64,000 nucleotides of DNA from positions 85,942-149,941 of the forward strand of contig JANYFE010000061.1 in assembly GCA_025362795.1 (NCBI GenBank). Direction: 5' to 3'. The number at the start of each line of letters is the position of its first letter. Position 1 is the stretch's first letter. This DNA is from Rhodobacterales bacterium. Lineage in GTDB: Bacteria > Pseudomonadota > Alphaproteobacteria > Rhodobacterales > Rhodobacteraceae. Under the pieces are notes generated by a model. The model was not told where the DNA came from, did not search any database, and worked only from the letters and a program-made list of their open reading frames with translations. Shown here piece after piece: positions 46,767 through 55,448 of the stretch. The translations under genes and the position numbers were made by a program.

Positions 46767-47579
46767 ATGGCTGAGACAGACACAAAGTTCGTGGGACCGG
46801 TGCCAGAGATTTACGACCGCTATATGGTGCCGATGTTGTTTCAGCCCTTTGCCGAAGAAATGGCAGCGCGGGTGGCCTTGCTGAAACCGGCCGCGGTGCT
46901 GGAGACGGCGGCGGGGTCGGGCGTCGTGACACGGCTGCTGGCGCCACTGCTCGGGCCTGAGACGCGCTATGTCGTGACGGATTTGAACCCGCCGATGCTG
47001 GAACGGGCAAAGGCGCAGCAGCCAAAGGATGGCCGGATCGAATGGCAGGTGGTTGACGCGCTGGACCTGCCATTTGAAGCGGCCAGCTTTGATGCGGTGT
47101 GCTGCCAGTTCGGGGTGATGTTCTTTCCCGATCGGGTCAAGGGCTACCGACAGGCATTGCGGGTGTTGAAACCGGGTGCGCCGTTCTTGTTCAACGCCTG
47201 GGACAGTTTGGCGCATAATGATTTTGCCGCGGTGGTCTGGGATGCGATAGTGGCGTATTACCCCGACAACCCGCCGGATTTCTTTCCGCGTGTGCCCCAT
47301 GGCTATTTTGACGAGGGGCGGATCAGGGCTGATCTTGCGGCGGCAGGGTTTGGCATGGTGAGTGTCGAGACGGTGACACATCAAAGTCGCGTGGCGCGGG
47401 CGCGGGATGTGGCGGTGGCGCTGTGTCAGGGAACGCCGCTGCGGATGGAGATCGTCAAGCGCGACCCCGACGCATTGGCGGCGGTGACGGATCACGTCGA
47501 GGCAGGACTGATCAAGCGGTATGGCGCGGGGCCGATTGTCGGCAAGACTCAGGCGCTGGTGGTCGAGGCGCGGGCGTAA
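46767..47579 (+). CDS. Class I SAM-dependent methyltransferase
   Basis: 270 residues of the UbiE/Methyltransf_11 type. SAM motif I is degenerate (VLETAAGSGVVTRLLAPLL), followed by VVTDLNPPMLERAKA (acidic residue after strand 2), VVDALDLPFEAASFDAVCCQFGVMFF and the YRQALRVLKPGAPFLFNAWDS strand. It is a soluble enzyme; the substrate is not evident. The ATG at 46767 (MAETDTKFVGPVPEIYDRY) follows a GGGAGGGTGGGCG run. It stands alone. Confidence 0.86.
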   Translation: MAETDTKFVGPVPEIYDRYMVPMLFQPFAEEMAARVALLKPAAVLETAAGSGVVTRLLAPLLGPETRYVVTDLNPPMLERAKAQQPKDGRIEWQVVDALDLPFEAASFDAVCCQFGVMFFPDRVKGYRQALRVLKPGAPFLFNAWDSLAHNDFAAVVWDAIVAYYPDNPPDFFPRVPHGYFDEGRIRADLAAAGFGMVSVETVTHQSRVARARDVAVALCQGTPLRMEIVKRDPDALAAVTDHVEAGLIKRYGAGPIVGKTQALVVEARA

Positions 47580-47744
47580 AGCGCCACAGGAAAAGTCGGG
47601 GTGAAACGCGACCTGCGGACGCGGTTGAATTGGAGTGGCTCCTTGCCTTGCGCATCAGACTGCCCATCTATAGGGTGCCCGCCGACAAATCAGGTCCGCC
47701 GCAGGGCATGAAGACCTTTTGAAACCGAGACCCATGAGGACCGC

Positions 47745-48074
47745 ATGTTTGTAACCCCCGCCTACGCTCAGGCTGCCGGAACCGCTGGAGCGGGATCTGC
47801 CATTGCTTCGTTTCTGCCGCTGATCCTGATTTTCGGGATCATGTATTTTCTGCTGATCCGGCCGCAACAAAAGAAGCTTAAGGACATGCGGGCAATGGTC
47901 GAAGCCTTGCGGCGCGGTGATCAGGTGGTGACGGGCGGCGGGATCGTCGGCAAAGTCACCAAGGTTGGCGACGACGGCATGATCGAAGTGGAAATCGCGG
48001 AGGGCGTCAAAGTGAAGGTCATCAAACAGACCATCACCCAAGTGATGTCCAAGACCGAACCGGCCTCTGCCTGA
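47745..48074 (+). CDS. yajC: Preprotein translocase subunit YajC
   Basis: 109 residues with one membrane helix (FLPLILIFGIMYFLLIRPQQKK) and the family motif RPQQKKLKDMRAMVEALRRGDQVVTGGGIVGKV. YajC associates with SecD-SecF at the SecYEG channel. It precedes secD by 9 nt and heads the yajC-secD-secF-Mth938 unit. The 165 nt upstream contain a TTGCGC..TATAGG-like promoter candidate (around 47648-47674) of unsure spacing. Confidence 0.95.
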   Translation: MFVTPAYAQAAGTAGAGSAIASFLPLILIFGIMYFLLIRPQQKKLKDMRAMVEALRRGDQVVTGGGIVGKVTKVGDDGMIEVEIAEGVKVKVIKQTITQVMSKTEPASA

Positions 48075-48083
48075 GTACCCCTG

Positions 48084-49763
48084 ATGCAGCTTAGCACCCC
48101 GCTCTGGAAGCGCCTTGTCATCTGGGCCCTGGTCGCCTTTGGCGTCTTCATGGCCGCGCCGAACCTGTTTTATGCCCGGGTCGAAACCCATAATGATGCT
48201 GCGACGGCGATTGCCAAGGCAGCCGCAACGGGGGGCGTTGCAACGCCTGACCAGACGGCGGCACTGGCGACCTGGCCGTCCTATTTGCCATCGTCGCTGG
48301 TCAATCTGGGGCTGGATTTGCGGGGCGGGGCGCATTTGCTGGCAGAGGTCAAGGTGGCCGATGTCTACAAGCAGCGGATGGATGTGCTGTGGCCCGAGGC
48401 GCGCGATGCGTTGAAAGAGATCAGGGATCAGGTCGGCGCGGTCAAACGTGAAGCCTCGACCCCGGATGTTTTGCGGATTTCGATCAGCAAGCCTGAGGGG
48501 TTGCCCGCGGCAGTGACCAAATTGCAGGGGCTGGCCTCTGCCGTGGTCACGCTGACCGGGGTGGGGCAAAAGGATTTGAGCGTGGTGCAGGACGGGCAGG
48601 CGATTGTCGTCAGCCTGACCGATGCCGAGAAGGCCGCGACCGACACGCGGACCATGCAGCAATCGCTGGAGATCATCCGCCGCCGCGTCGACGCGGCCGG
48701 CACGCGCGAACCGTCGATCCAGCGGCAGGGCACCGACCGGATCTTGATCGAAGTGCCGGGGATCGGTTCGGCGCAGGATCTGAAAAACATCATCGGTACG
48801 ACCGCGAAGCTGACCTTCAACACAGTGGTCGGGCGGACCGAGGATGCCACATCGGCGCCAGGGCCAAACAATTCGCTGCTGCCGGACGCCGAGCACAAAG
48901 GCACCTATTGGGTGGTCGAAGATGCGCCGGTGGTGACGGGCGAAGAATTGACCGATGCCCAGCCGTCGTTTGACCAGAACAACCGCCCGGCGGTCAGCTT
49001 CAAGTTCAACGTCGCGGGCGCCCGCAAGTTTGGCGAATACACTGGGGCCAATATCGGCCAGCCGTTTGCCATCGTCCTGGACAAGCAGGTGATTTCGGCC
49101 CCGACGATCCAATCCGCGATCACGGGCGGGTCGGGGATCATCACGGGGTCGTTCAGCCTGGAGGAATCGACCAATCTGGCGGTTCTGCTGCGGGCGGGGG
49201 CCTTGCCTGCCGAAATGTCATTCCTGGAAGAACGCACGGTCGGCCCGGAACTGGGGCAGGATTCGATTGATGCCGGCAAAGTGGCGGCAGTGGTCGGCAT
49301 GGTGCTGGTGGGCCTGTTCATGATCGCCAGCTACGGGTTGTTCGGCGTGTTCGCGGTGGTGGCGCTGATCCTGAACATGGCGATGATCTTTGGCGCCTTG
49401 TCGATGATCGGCGGCACGCTGACGTTGCCGGGGATCGCGGGGATCGTGCTGACCATCGGCATGGCGGTGGATGCCAACGTGCTGGTCTACGAGCGGATAC
49501 GGGAAGAAATCCGCACGGCGCACACTCCGGCGCGGGCGATTGAGGTCGGTTACGAACGGGCGCTGAGTGCGATTGTCGATGCCAACTTTACCACGCTGAT
49601 CACCGCGATCATCCTTTACTTTTTCGGGGCGGGTCCGGTGCGGGGGTTTGCGGTGACACTGGCGATTGGCATCATCACCTCGGTCTTTTCGGCCATCTAT
49701 CTTACCCGTCTGATCATTCAGGCCTGGTTCAACTGGCGCAAGCCCAAAGCCCTGATCGTTTAA
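48084..49763 (+). CDS. secD: Protein translocase subunit SecD
   Basis: A proton-driven accessory protein pulling exported chains on the periplasmic side. 559 residues: an N-terminal helix, NLGLDLRGGAHLLAEV motif, a large periplasmic P1 domain (about 60-370), and a C-terminal membrane half with GPELGQDSIDAGKVAAVVGMVLVG and GIVLTIGMAVDANVLVYERIREEI (RND superfamily motif). It is followed 11 nt later by secF. Confidence 0.97.
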   Translation: MQLSTPLWKRLVIWALVAFGVFMAAPNLFYARVETHNDAATAIAKAAATGGVATPDQTAALATWPSYLPSSLVNLGLDLRGGAHLLAEVKVADVYKQRMDVLWPEARDALKEIRDQVGAVKREASTPDVLRISISKPEGLPAAVTKLQGLASAVVTLTGVGQKDLSVVQDGQAIVVSLTDAEKAATDTRTMQQSLEIIRRRVDAAGTREPSIQRQGTDRILIEVPGIGSAQDLKNIIGTTAKLTFNTVVGRTEDATSAPGPNNSLLPDAEHKGTYWVVEDAPVVTGEELTDAQPSFDQNNRPAVSFKFNVAGARKFGEYTGANIGQPFAIVLDKQVISAPTIQSAITGGSGIITGSFSLEESTNLAVLLRAGALPAEMSFLEERTVGPELGQDSIDAGKVAAVVGMVLVGLFMIASYGLFGVFAVVALILNMAMIFGALSMIGGTLTLPGIAGIVLTIGMAVDANVLVYERIREEIRTAHTPARAIEVGYERALSAIVDANFTTLITAIILYFFGAGPVRGFAVTLAIGIITSVFSAIYLTRLIIQAWFNWRKPKALIV

Positions 49764-49774
49764 GGAATTAGAAT

Positions 49775-50755
49775 ATGGCATGGCGTTTGCGGCTGGCTCC
49801 GGAAAAGACCAACATCAACTTCTTTGCGCATCAGTGGCTGACCTTTGGCGGGTCGATGGCGCTGATGGTGGCGGCCTTTGTGCTGTGGGGCGTCATGGGG
49901 TTGAACTTTGGTATCGACTTCAAGGGCGGCACCACGCTGAGGACCGACAGCACGACGGTGGTCGATGTCGGCCTGTACCGGAAAACGCTGGAGGCTTTGA
50001 ATCTGGGTGATGTCGCCATCAACGAGGTGTTTGACCCGTCGTTCCGCGCCGATCAGCATGTAGCCAGCATCCGGATTTCGGCGGTCGATGGCGTGGATTC
50101 GATCTCGCCGCAGACACTGGACGAGGTGAAGGCGGCGCTGGTCAAGATGGACCCTCACCTGACGATTCCGTCGATTGAATCGGTGGGGCCAAAGGTTTCG
50201 GGCGAGTTGGTCAAGTCGTCGATCATCGCGGTGGCGGTGACATCCTTTGCCATCATGGGCTATATCTGGCTGCGGTTCGAATGGCAGTTCGCACTGGGCG
50301 GCGTGCTGGCGCTGTTGCATGACGTGTTCATCACCATCGGGATTTTCGCGCTGTTCCAGATCAAGTTCGATCTGACCATCGTGGCGGCTTTGCTGACCAT
50401 TCTGGGCTATTCGATCAACGATACGGTCGTCGTGTTTGACCGGTTGCGAGAAAACCTTATCAAATACAAGACGATGCCGCTGCGTGAGGTGATGAACCTG
50501 TCAGTGAACGAGACGCTGAGCCGGACGCTGATGACCTCGCTGACCACGCTGATTGCGGTGGGGTCGATGCTGGTGCTGGGTGGTGACGTGATCCGCGGGT
50601 TCAGTTTCGCCATCTTCATAGGCGTGTTCCTGGGCACCTATTCGTCGGTCTACGTCGCCAAGAACCTGGTCTTGTTCCTGGGGCTGGACCGCAGCGAAAA
50701 AGTGCGAAAATCTGGCAAGGGTGCGGACCACGAGTTCGCCAATATAGATGCCTGA
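49775..50755 (+). CDS. secF: Protein translocase subunit SecF
   Basis: The partner of SecD, 326 residues. It shows MGLNFGIDFKGGTTLRTD, the SVGPKVSGELVKSSIIAVAV motif and the C-terminal LTILGYSINDTVVVFDRLRENL / NLSVNETLSRTLMTSLTTL membrane signature. Its last 8 nt overlap the next gene. Confidence 0.97.
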   Translation: MAWRLRLAPEKTNINFFAHQWLTFGGSMALMVAAFVLWGVMGLNFGIDFKGGTTLRTDSTTVVDVGLYRKTLEALNLGDVAINEVFDPSFRADQHVASIRISAVDGVDSISPQTLDEVKAALVKMDPHLTIPSIESVGPKVSGELVKSSIIAVAVTSFAIMGYIWLRFEWQFALGGVLALLHDVFITIGIFALFQIKFDLTIVAALLTILGYSINDTVVVFDRLRENLIKYKTMPLREVMNLSVNETLSRTLMTSLTTLIAVGSMLVLGGDVIRGFSFAIFIGVFLGTYSSVYVAKNLVLFLGLDRSEKVRKSGKGADHEFANIDA

Positions 50756-51119
50756 CATCCGGATGACCGAGATCACCTATGGTCAGGCTTTGGCCATCGA
50801 GGGCTATGGGCCAGGGTTTTTTCGCGTCGGCACACATGTTTTGCGCGGGGCATGTTTCGTGACGCCGTGGGATGCAGGGATCTGGGGTGGCATGGACGAT
50901 TCCACGACGCCGCTGTCGCTGTTGGGGCGGATTGATGTGCTGCTGGTGGGGACGGGGGCAGAGATTGCCCATGTGCCGGTGGCGTTCCGCGATGCGCTGG
51001 AGACGGCAGGGATTGGCGTTGAGGTGATGAATTCACCCGCCGCTTGCCGCACCTATAACGTGCTACTGGGTGAAGGGCGGCGGGTGGCGGCGTGTCTGCT
51101 GCCGGTTGAGAAGCCGTAG
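50748..51119 (+). CDS. Mth938-like domain protein (DUF498 family)
   Basis: 123 residues of the Mth938/NDUFAF3-like fold: ITYGQALAIEGYGPGFFRVGT, VLLVGTGAE, and the ending VEVMNSPAACRTYNVLLGEGRRVAACLLPV, which contains the family's M.T..A..TYN block. Homologues are often found just after secF in alphaproteobacteria; the mitochondrial relative helps assemble respiratory complex I. Molecular role in bacteria is unclear. It overlaps secF by 8 nt, and is convergent with the next gene. Confidence 0.88.
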   Translation: MPDIRMTEITYGQALAIEGYGPGFFRVGTHVLRGACFVTPWDAGIWGGMDDSTTPLSLLGRIDVLLVGTGAEIAHVPVAFRDALETAGIGVEVMNSPAACRTYNVLLGEGRRVAACLLPVEKP

Positions 51120-51134
51120 AAATCGAAAACAGGG

Positions 51135-52412
51135 TCAGGCTTGGCGTTCGCGCCATTGATCCTGCGCCTGCAATCCCCAATAGGTGAGCTGGGCGACGGC
51201 AAGTCCGATTGCACCGCCAGCCCAGTCGAGGCCGAACGACGCGAACAACTTGATGCGGTCGGTTTGGTGCAGGATCGCTTCGGCCAGGATCTTGCCAGTG
51301 ATCGCGGTCGTGTTCAGCCCGTGGCCGCCGAACGCGGTGATGTGCCAGACACCCGGGTGCAACTGGCCCAGTTGCGGCATCCGGTGACGTGCAGAAGCCA
51401 TCAGGCCGGACCAGGCGAGTTCGGTTTTCAGGGGGGCAAGCTGCGGGAAAACATCAAGCATGGCGCGGCGCAGTTCCTGCGCGACGCCACCCGGTGACTC
51501 GGCGCGGGTGGTGATGCGGCCGCCCCACAACAGCCGTTTGCCGCCATCGACCAATCGGTAGTAGTCCGAGGCGCGGCGGTCGTCGAGAATGGCTTCAGGG
51601 GTGCGGATGGCGCTGTTGATCAGGTCAGGGGCGGCTTCGGTCAGCATCATGTAGGTGGCGATTGGCAGGACGGCGCGTTGCAGGCGCGGGATCAGCGGGC
51701 CGGTGTAGCCGCCGGTGGCAAAGACCGCGTGGCGGGCGGTGACGCGGCCGTTGGGCGTGCGGATGGTTTTGGTTGCGCCGAAATCGCAGCCGGTTGCAGG
51801 CGTGGCTTCGTGGATCTGGCCGCCAAGATGCTCGATCTCGCGGGCGATGGCGCGGAGGTAGTTGAGCGGGTGGATGTGGAAGGCTTGTTTGTCTTCGATG
51901 CCATGAAAGTAGCGATTCGTGAGCAGGCGTTCAGATATCTGGTCACGAGTCAGAACGGCGAGTTGGTAATCATGGTCACGGGCGAAACTGCGGACATGGT
52001 CTTGCAGATCGGTGGACTTGTCGAAACGACGCAAGTGTAGAAGGCCGGGGATCATGTCGGCGTCATGGATTCCGAGCTGGGTGATGTTGGCGCGCAGCCG
52101 ACTGACACCCTCGATGGTCAGGCGGTGCAGGGCGTCGGCGGCTTGCGGGCCGACGCGGGCGACAATGGCGTCAGAGCCACAGGCGAAAGCGGGCGAGACG
52201 ATACCGCCGTTGCGGCCAGAGGCGCCAAACCCGATGGATCTTGCTTCAAGAACGGTCACGGCTGTGCCGGCGCGGGCGAGTTCAAGTGCTGTGGTCAACC
52301 CGGCAAGTCCGCCACCGATGATCACGGTATCCGTATCAGCGGCGCCGGTCAGCGCGGGCCGGATGGTGGTTTCGGTCTGGCTGCGGGCGTAGAACGTGTC
52401 CTGTTCGGTCAT
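51135..52412 (-). CDS. FAD-dependent oxidoreductase, OrdL/PuuB type
   Basis: 425 residues of the DAO superfamily. The FAD loop is TVIIGGGLAGLTTALELARAG (about 29-49), with ARSIGFGASGRNGGIVSPAF immediately after, which is the OrdL/gamma-glutamylputrescine oxidase style. The C-terminal WSGLMASARHRMPQLG and GGHGLNTTAITGKILAE regions also match. It probably oxidises an amine or amino-acid derivative, producing H2O2. It starts directly after the xthA stop codon (adjacent, no gap), so the two are likely cotranscribed. Confidence 0.86.
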   Translation of the reverse strand: MTEQDTFYARSQTETTIRPALTGAADTDTVIIGGGLAGLTTALELARAGTAVTVLEARSIGFGASGRNGGIVSPAFACGSDAIVARVGPQAADALHRLTIEGVSRLRANITQLGIHDADMIPGLLHLRRFDKSTDLQDHVRSFARDHDYQLAVLTRDQISERLLTNRYFHGIEDKQAFHIHPLNYLRAIAREIEHLGGQIHEATPATGCDFGATKTIRTPNGRVTARHAVFATGGYTGPLIPRLQRAVLPIATYMMLTEAAPDLINSAIRTPEAILDDRRASDYYRLVDGGKRLLWGGRITTRAESPGGVAQELRRAMLDVFPQLAPLKTELAWSGLMASARHRMPQLGQLHPGVWHITAFGGHGLNTTAITGKILAEAILHQTDRIKLFASFGLDWAGGAIGLAVAQLTYWGLQAQDQWRERQA

Positions 52413-53192
52413 TCAGGCATCAAGCTCGATCCAGGCCGGGACATGGTCGGACGGCTTTTCGCGGCCACGGACCGCCTTGTCGATCCCTGCGTCCACCAGC
52501 AAGTCGGCGGCTTGGGGGCTCAACAGATGGTGATCAATGCGGATGCCGTTGTTGCGTTCCCACGCGCCGCGCTGGAAATCCCAGAACGTGTACTGTCCGG
52601 GGCTTTGGTTGCGGGCGCGGAAGGCTTCGGTCAGGCCAAGGTTGACGATGCGCTGATAGGCGGCGCGACTTTCGGGCAGATACAGCGCGTCGGTGAGCCA
52701 GTCCTTCGGGTTGGCGGCGTCTTCCGGCTGCGGGATGATGTTGTAGTCACCGCAGAAGACGAGGGGCTCTTCGGTACCGAGGAGGGCGGCGACGCGCTGG
52801 CGCATCCGTTCCATCCAATGGAGTTTGTTGTCGTATTTGGGGCCGGGTGCCGGGTTGCCGTTCGGAAGATACAGGCTGGTCACGCGAACCGCGCGCTTGC
52901 CGATCACGGTGGCTTCGATCCAGCGGGTCTGTTCGTCGTCGTCATTGCCGGGAAGGCGGCGGGTCACATCTTCCAGCGGCAGCTTTGACAGGATCGCAAC
53001 GCCGTTGAACGACTTCATGCCGTGGAGTTCAACCTGATAGCCCATCGATTCAAAGACCTCACGCGGGAAGTCGGCGTCGATCTTTTTGGTTTCTTGCAGG
53101 CAGGCGACGTCGGGCCGGGCCTCTTCGAGCCAGACTTTCAACGCCTCCAGCCGGGCGGTGATGCCATTGATGTTGAATGTGGCGATTTTCAT
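52413..53192 (-). CDS. xthA: Exodeoxyribonuclease III
   Basis: An AP endonuclease and 3'-5' exonuclease in base-excision repair. 259 residues of the ExoIII/EEP fold: KIATFNINGITARLEALKVWLE (Asn7 region), ACLQETKK (catalytic Glu), VTSLYLPNGN, VFCGDYNIIP (metal Asp/Asn) and RIDHHLLS plus SDHVPAWIEL (catalytic His at the end). The length is standard. Confidence 0.95.
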   Translation of the reverse strand: MKIATFNINGITARLEALKVWLEEARPDVACLQETKKIDADFPREVFESMGYQVELHGMKSFNGVAILSKLPLEDVTRRLPGNDDDEQTRWIEATVIGKRAVRVTSLYLPNGNPAPGPKYDNKLHWMERMRQRVAALLGTEEPLVFCGDYNIIPQPEDAANPKDWLTDALYLPESRAAYQRIVNLGLTEAFRARNQSPGQYTFWDFQRGAWERNNGIRIDHHLLSPQAADLLVDAGIDKAVRGREKPSDHVPAWIELDA

Positions 53193-53241
53193 AAGGCTCT
53201 CCTTGCGGTGATCCTAGAACGGGCTGGGGGCAGGGGGCAAG

Positions 53242-53934
53242 TCAGGCTTGGGCGGCTGCAAGCCACAGGGCGTCAAGCGCGTCAATCCGAGCGGTGTCAA
53301 ACCGGTGGGCTTCTTCCCAATAGCGGCCGGAGGGGACCATGTAGTTGAGGTCGGCCTCGGTTTGCAGCGCTTTTTGGGCAAAGGCCTCGTTGAACGGAGC
53401 TGGGCCGGGGAGGTTTTCAGCAGTGGCGCGGGGGAAGATGAGGCGGGAGGGGCCCGTGGACAGGTTGACCATCGCGCAACCCTGCCGCGCGGCCAGGATC
53501 ATCAGACGGGAAGATTTCGCCTCCAGCGAGCGCAGGGTGATATCGGTGCGCAGGGGGTCGGGGGTGCCCTGGCCATAGAAATGGGTGGCACCGGTGGCAG
53601 GGTAATGCATGTCACAGCCATAGACGGCGATGACGCTGGGTTTCAGGGCGTCCAGCGCCCAATAGGCTGCAGTATAGGCCATCGTGCCGCCAGCATAGAC
53701 AAAGCCGCCATAAGCGTTCTGCGCGGGGACAAAGTGTTCCTGGGTGATCAGACGCTGGCGGGGACCGGGTATGGGGCGGCGGTCATCCGGGAAATCCCAG
53801 GGATGGATCATGTCGTCCCAGTCGTCGCGAATCCGCCAGGCGTTGTTGATGGCAAGGATGTGGTCGAACGGCGCACGGGGCCAGTCCCGGGCCTGCAGGG
53901 CCATCGGGGCAGAGCCGAGCATCAATAGGTTCAT
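53242..53934 (-). CDS. Conserved hypothetical protein, Rossmann-like (DUF115/glycosyltransferase-like)
   Basis: 230 residues. The ATG at 53934 (MNLLMLGSAP) overlaps the previous gene's stop as TGATG. The N-terminus has a strand-loop LMLGSAPMALQARDWPRAPFDHILAINNAW, and the middle SVIAVYGCDMHYPATGATHFYG, patterns seen in DUF115/MAF-like and some sugar-transfer proteins. I cannot assign it firmly. Tight coupling to the A-type Fe-S carrier gene upstream is probably positional only. Confidence 0.55.
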   Translation of the reverse strand: MNLLMLGSAPMALQARDWPRAPFDHILAINNAWRIRDDWDDMIHPWDFPDDRRPIPGPRQRLITQEHFVPAQNAYGGFVYAGGTMAYTAAYWALDALKPSVIAVYGCDMHYPATGATHFYGQGTPDPLRTDITLRSLEAKSSRLMILAARQGCAMVNLSTGPSRLIFPRATAENLPGPAPFNEAFAQKALQTEADLNYMVPSGRYWEEAHRFDTARIDALDALWLAAAQA

Positions 53935-54266
53935 CAGATGGAAAAGCTGGTGCCGCAGCCGCAAGAGCTGCTGGCATTGGGGTTTTCGATGACGAAACGG
54001 GCCCCGATCAATTCTTCGGTGAAGTCGATCACGGCGTTCGACAGGAAGGGAAGAGAGACGGCATCGACAAGTACGGTCTGACCCGCGCGTTCCAGCACCA
54101 GATCGTCAGCATGCGCGTCGTCCAGTTTGATGTCGTATTGGAAACCGGAACAGCCGCCACCCTCGACCGCGACGCGCAGGGCTTTGGTCTGGCCGGTCAT
54201 TTCGGCGATTTGGGCGAGACGGGCATAAGCACGGTCGGTGACGCGGGGCGGCAGGGTCAGGTTCAT
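53934..54266 (-). CDS. A-type iron-sulfur carrier protein (IscA/ErpA family)
   Basis: 110 residues. The three cluster-binding cysteines of A-type carriers are present: Cys39 (EGGGCSGFQYDI), Cys102 and Cys104 (SSSCGCGTSFSI). It delivers Fe-S clusters to target enzymes. The ending matches ErpA/IscA subtypes; which one is unclear. The ATG at 54266 is the family start; the longer frame to 54470 is rejected. Confidence 0.93.
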   Translation of the reverse strand: MNLTLPPRVTDRAYARLAQIAEMTGQTKALRVAVEGGGCSGFQYDIKLDDAHADDLVLERAGQTVLVDAVSLPFLSNAVIDFTEELIGARFVIENPNASSSCGCGTSFSI

Positions 54267-54372
54267 GGCGGCATTCCTACTGTTGGGCATAATATAGGGG
54301 CGCGACTTCCGGCGAACAAGAACGCTGTTCTTACCGTTGCATATCAGTTCAGACATCGCCCGAGGCAGATTC

Positions 54373-55325
54373 CTATTCGGCGGCCATCCGGGCTGCATCA
54401 AACGTGCGCAGCGTGGCATCGACGGCCGTTGCCACGTGCCAGGCCAGAACGGGCGGCACCGCGTTGCCAATCATCCGCTCGGTTTCGCGCAGGCGGGCTT
54501 TGAATAGAAAACTGTCGGGGAAGGTCTGGAACCGCGCGGCTTCGCGCATGGAAATGCGGCGGGGCAGGCTGTAGTTGAACTGGTTGTTGCCATGGCATTC
54601 CGCACGCACCGTATGCGCGGGCTTGTTGGGGTCGAGCATGCGACCGCCCTGTTCGCTGCTTTTCTTGGCCAGGGACCAGACATGGCTGAAGGCGGCATCT
54701 TGCGGGGCGGTCTCGAGGTCTTGAATGGCGTGGCGCGACGACACGCGCGACATAGAGTCCAAGTGGGGTTCCGGGGGGCGGAAGCGCACGGCCCCCTTCA
54801 AGACGCCGACAATCAGCACCCGTTCGCGGCGCTGCGGCACGCCATAGTCTGCGGCGTGGTACAGTTTATAACTGACAGTATAGCCCAGGGCGGTGAAGTC
54901 GGCGATGACCGTCGCAAGGCTTGCCTTGTTATAGGCATATAGCAGGCCGCGCACGTTTTCGGCGACGAACATCTTGGGGCGGGTTTTGCGGACCGTTTCG
55001 ACCATCGCCCGGTACAAGCCGCTGCGCGGGCCGGCGACGCCCGCCCGCTTGCCGTTGATCGAGATGTCCTGACAGGGAAAGCCGCCGATTACCAGATCGC
55101 ATGCATCGGGCAGGCTGCCCAAATGGTCCCGACCGACCCTTTGTGGATCGGATGGCCCAGATTATGGGCGTAGGTGTCGCAGGCATAGGGGTTAAGGTCA
55201 TTGGCCCAGACAATGTCGAAGGGCTGCGCGGGATAGGGTTTGCCCAGCACGCCAAATCCGCCGGTAAAGCCCAGGTCCATGCCGCCACAGCCGGAAAACA
55301 TTGAAACCACTGTGTGGTTGGGCAT
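54373..55325 (-). pseudogene. C5 cytosine DNA methyltransferase, split by a single frameshift
   Basis: Together the two frames give a complete Dcm-like enzyme of about 317 residues. The first (ATG at 55325) has SAM motif I (SMFSGCGGMDLGF); the second has motif IV GGFPCQDIS with the catalytic Cys, motif VI ENVRG, motif VIII QRRERVLIVG and motif X MIGNAVPP. The frame changes near 55122-55132, where a run of G (minus strand) seems one base short. No restriction endonuclease gene is adjacent, so it would be an orphan methylase. A homopolymer indel in the sequence data or a phase-variation-like switch are both possible. Confidence 0.82.
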
Positions 55326-55448
55326 TGAGTCTCCACGTCATGTTCATGCTCTGTTGCCAGCTTTGTTGCAGAATATGGCAATTGGCAAGGCAGGCGGTCT
55401 GGCATTGCGCCGGCGACGGCCGATATAATGGTGGGAAAGCGAGGTCAG

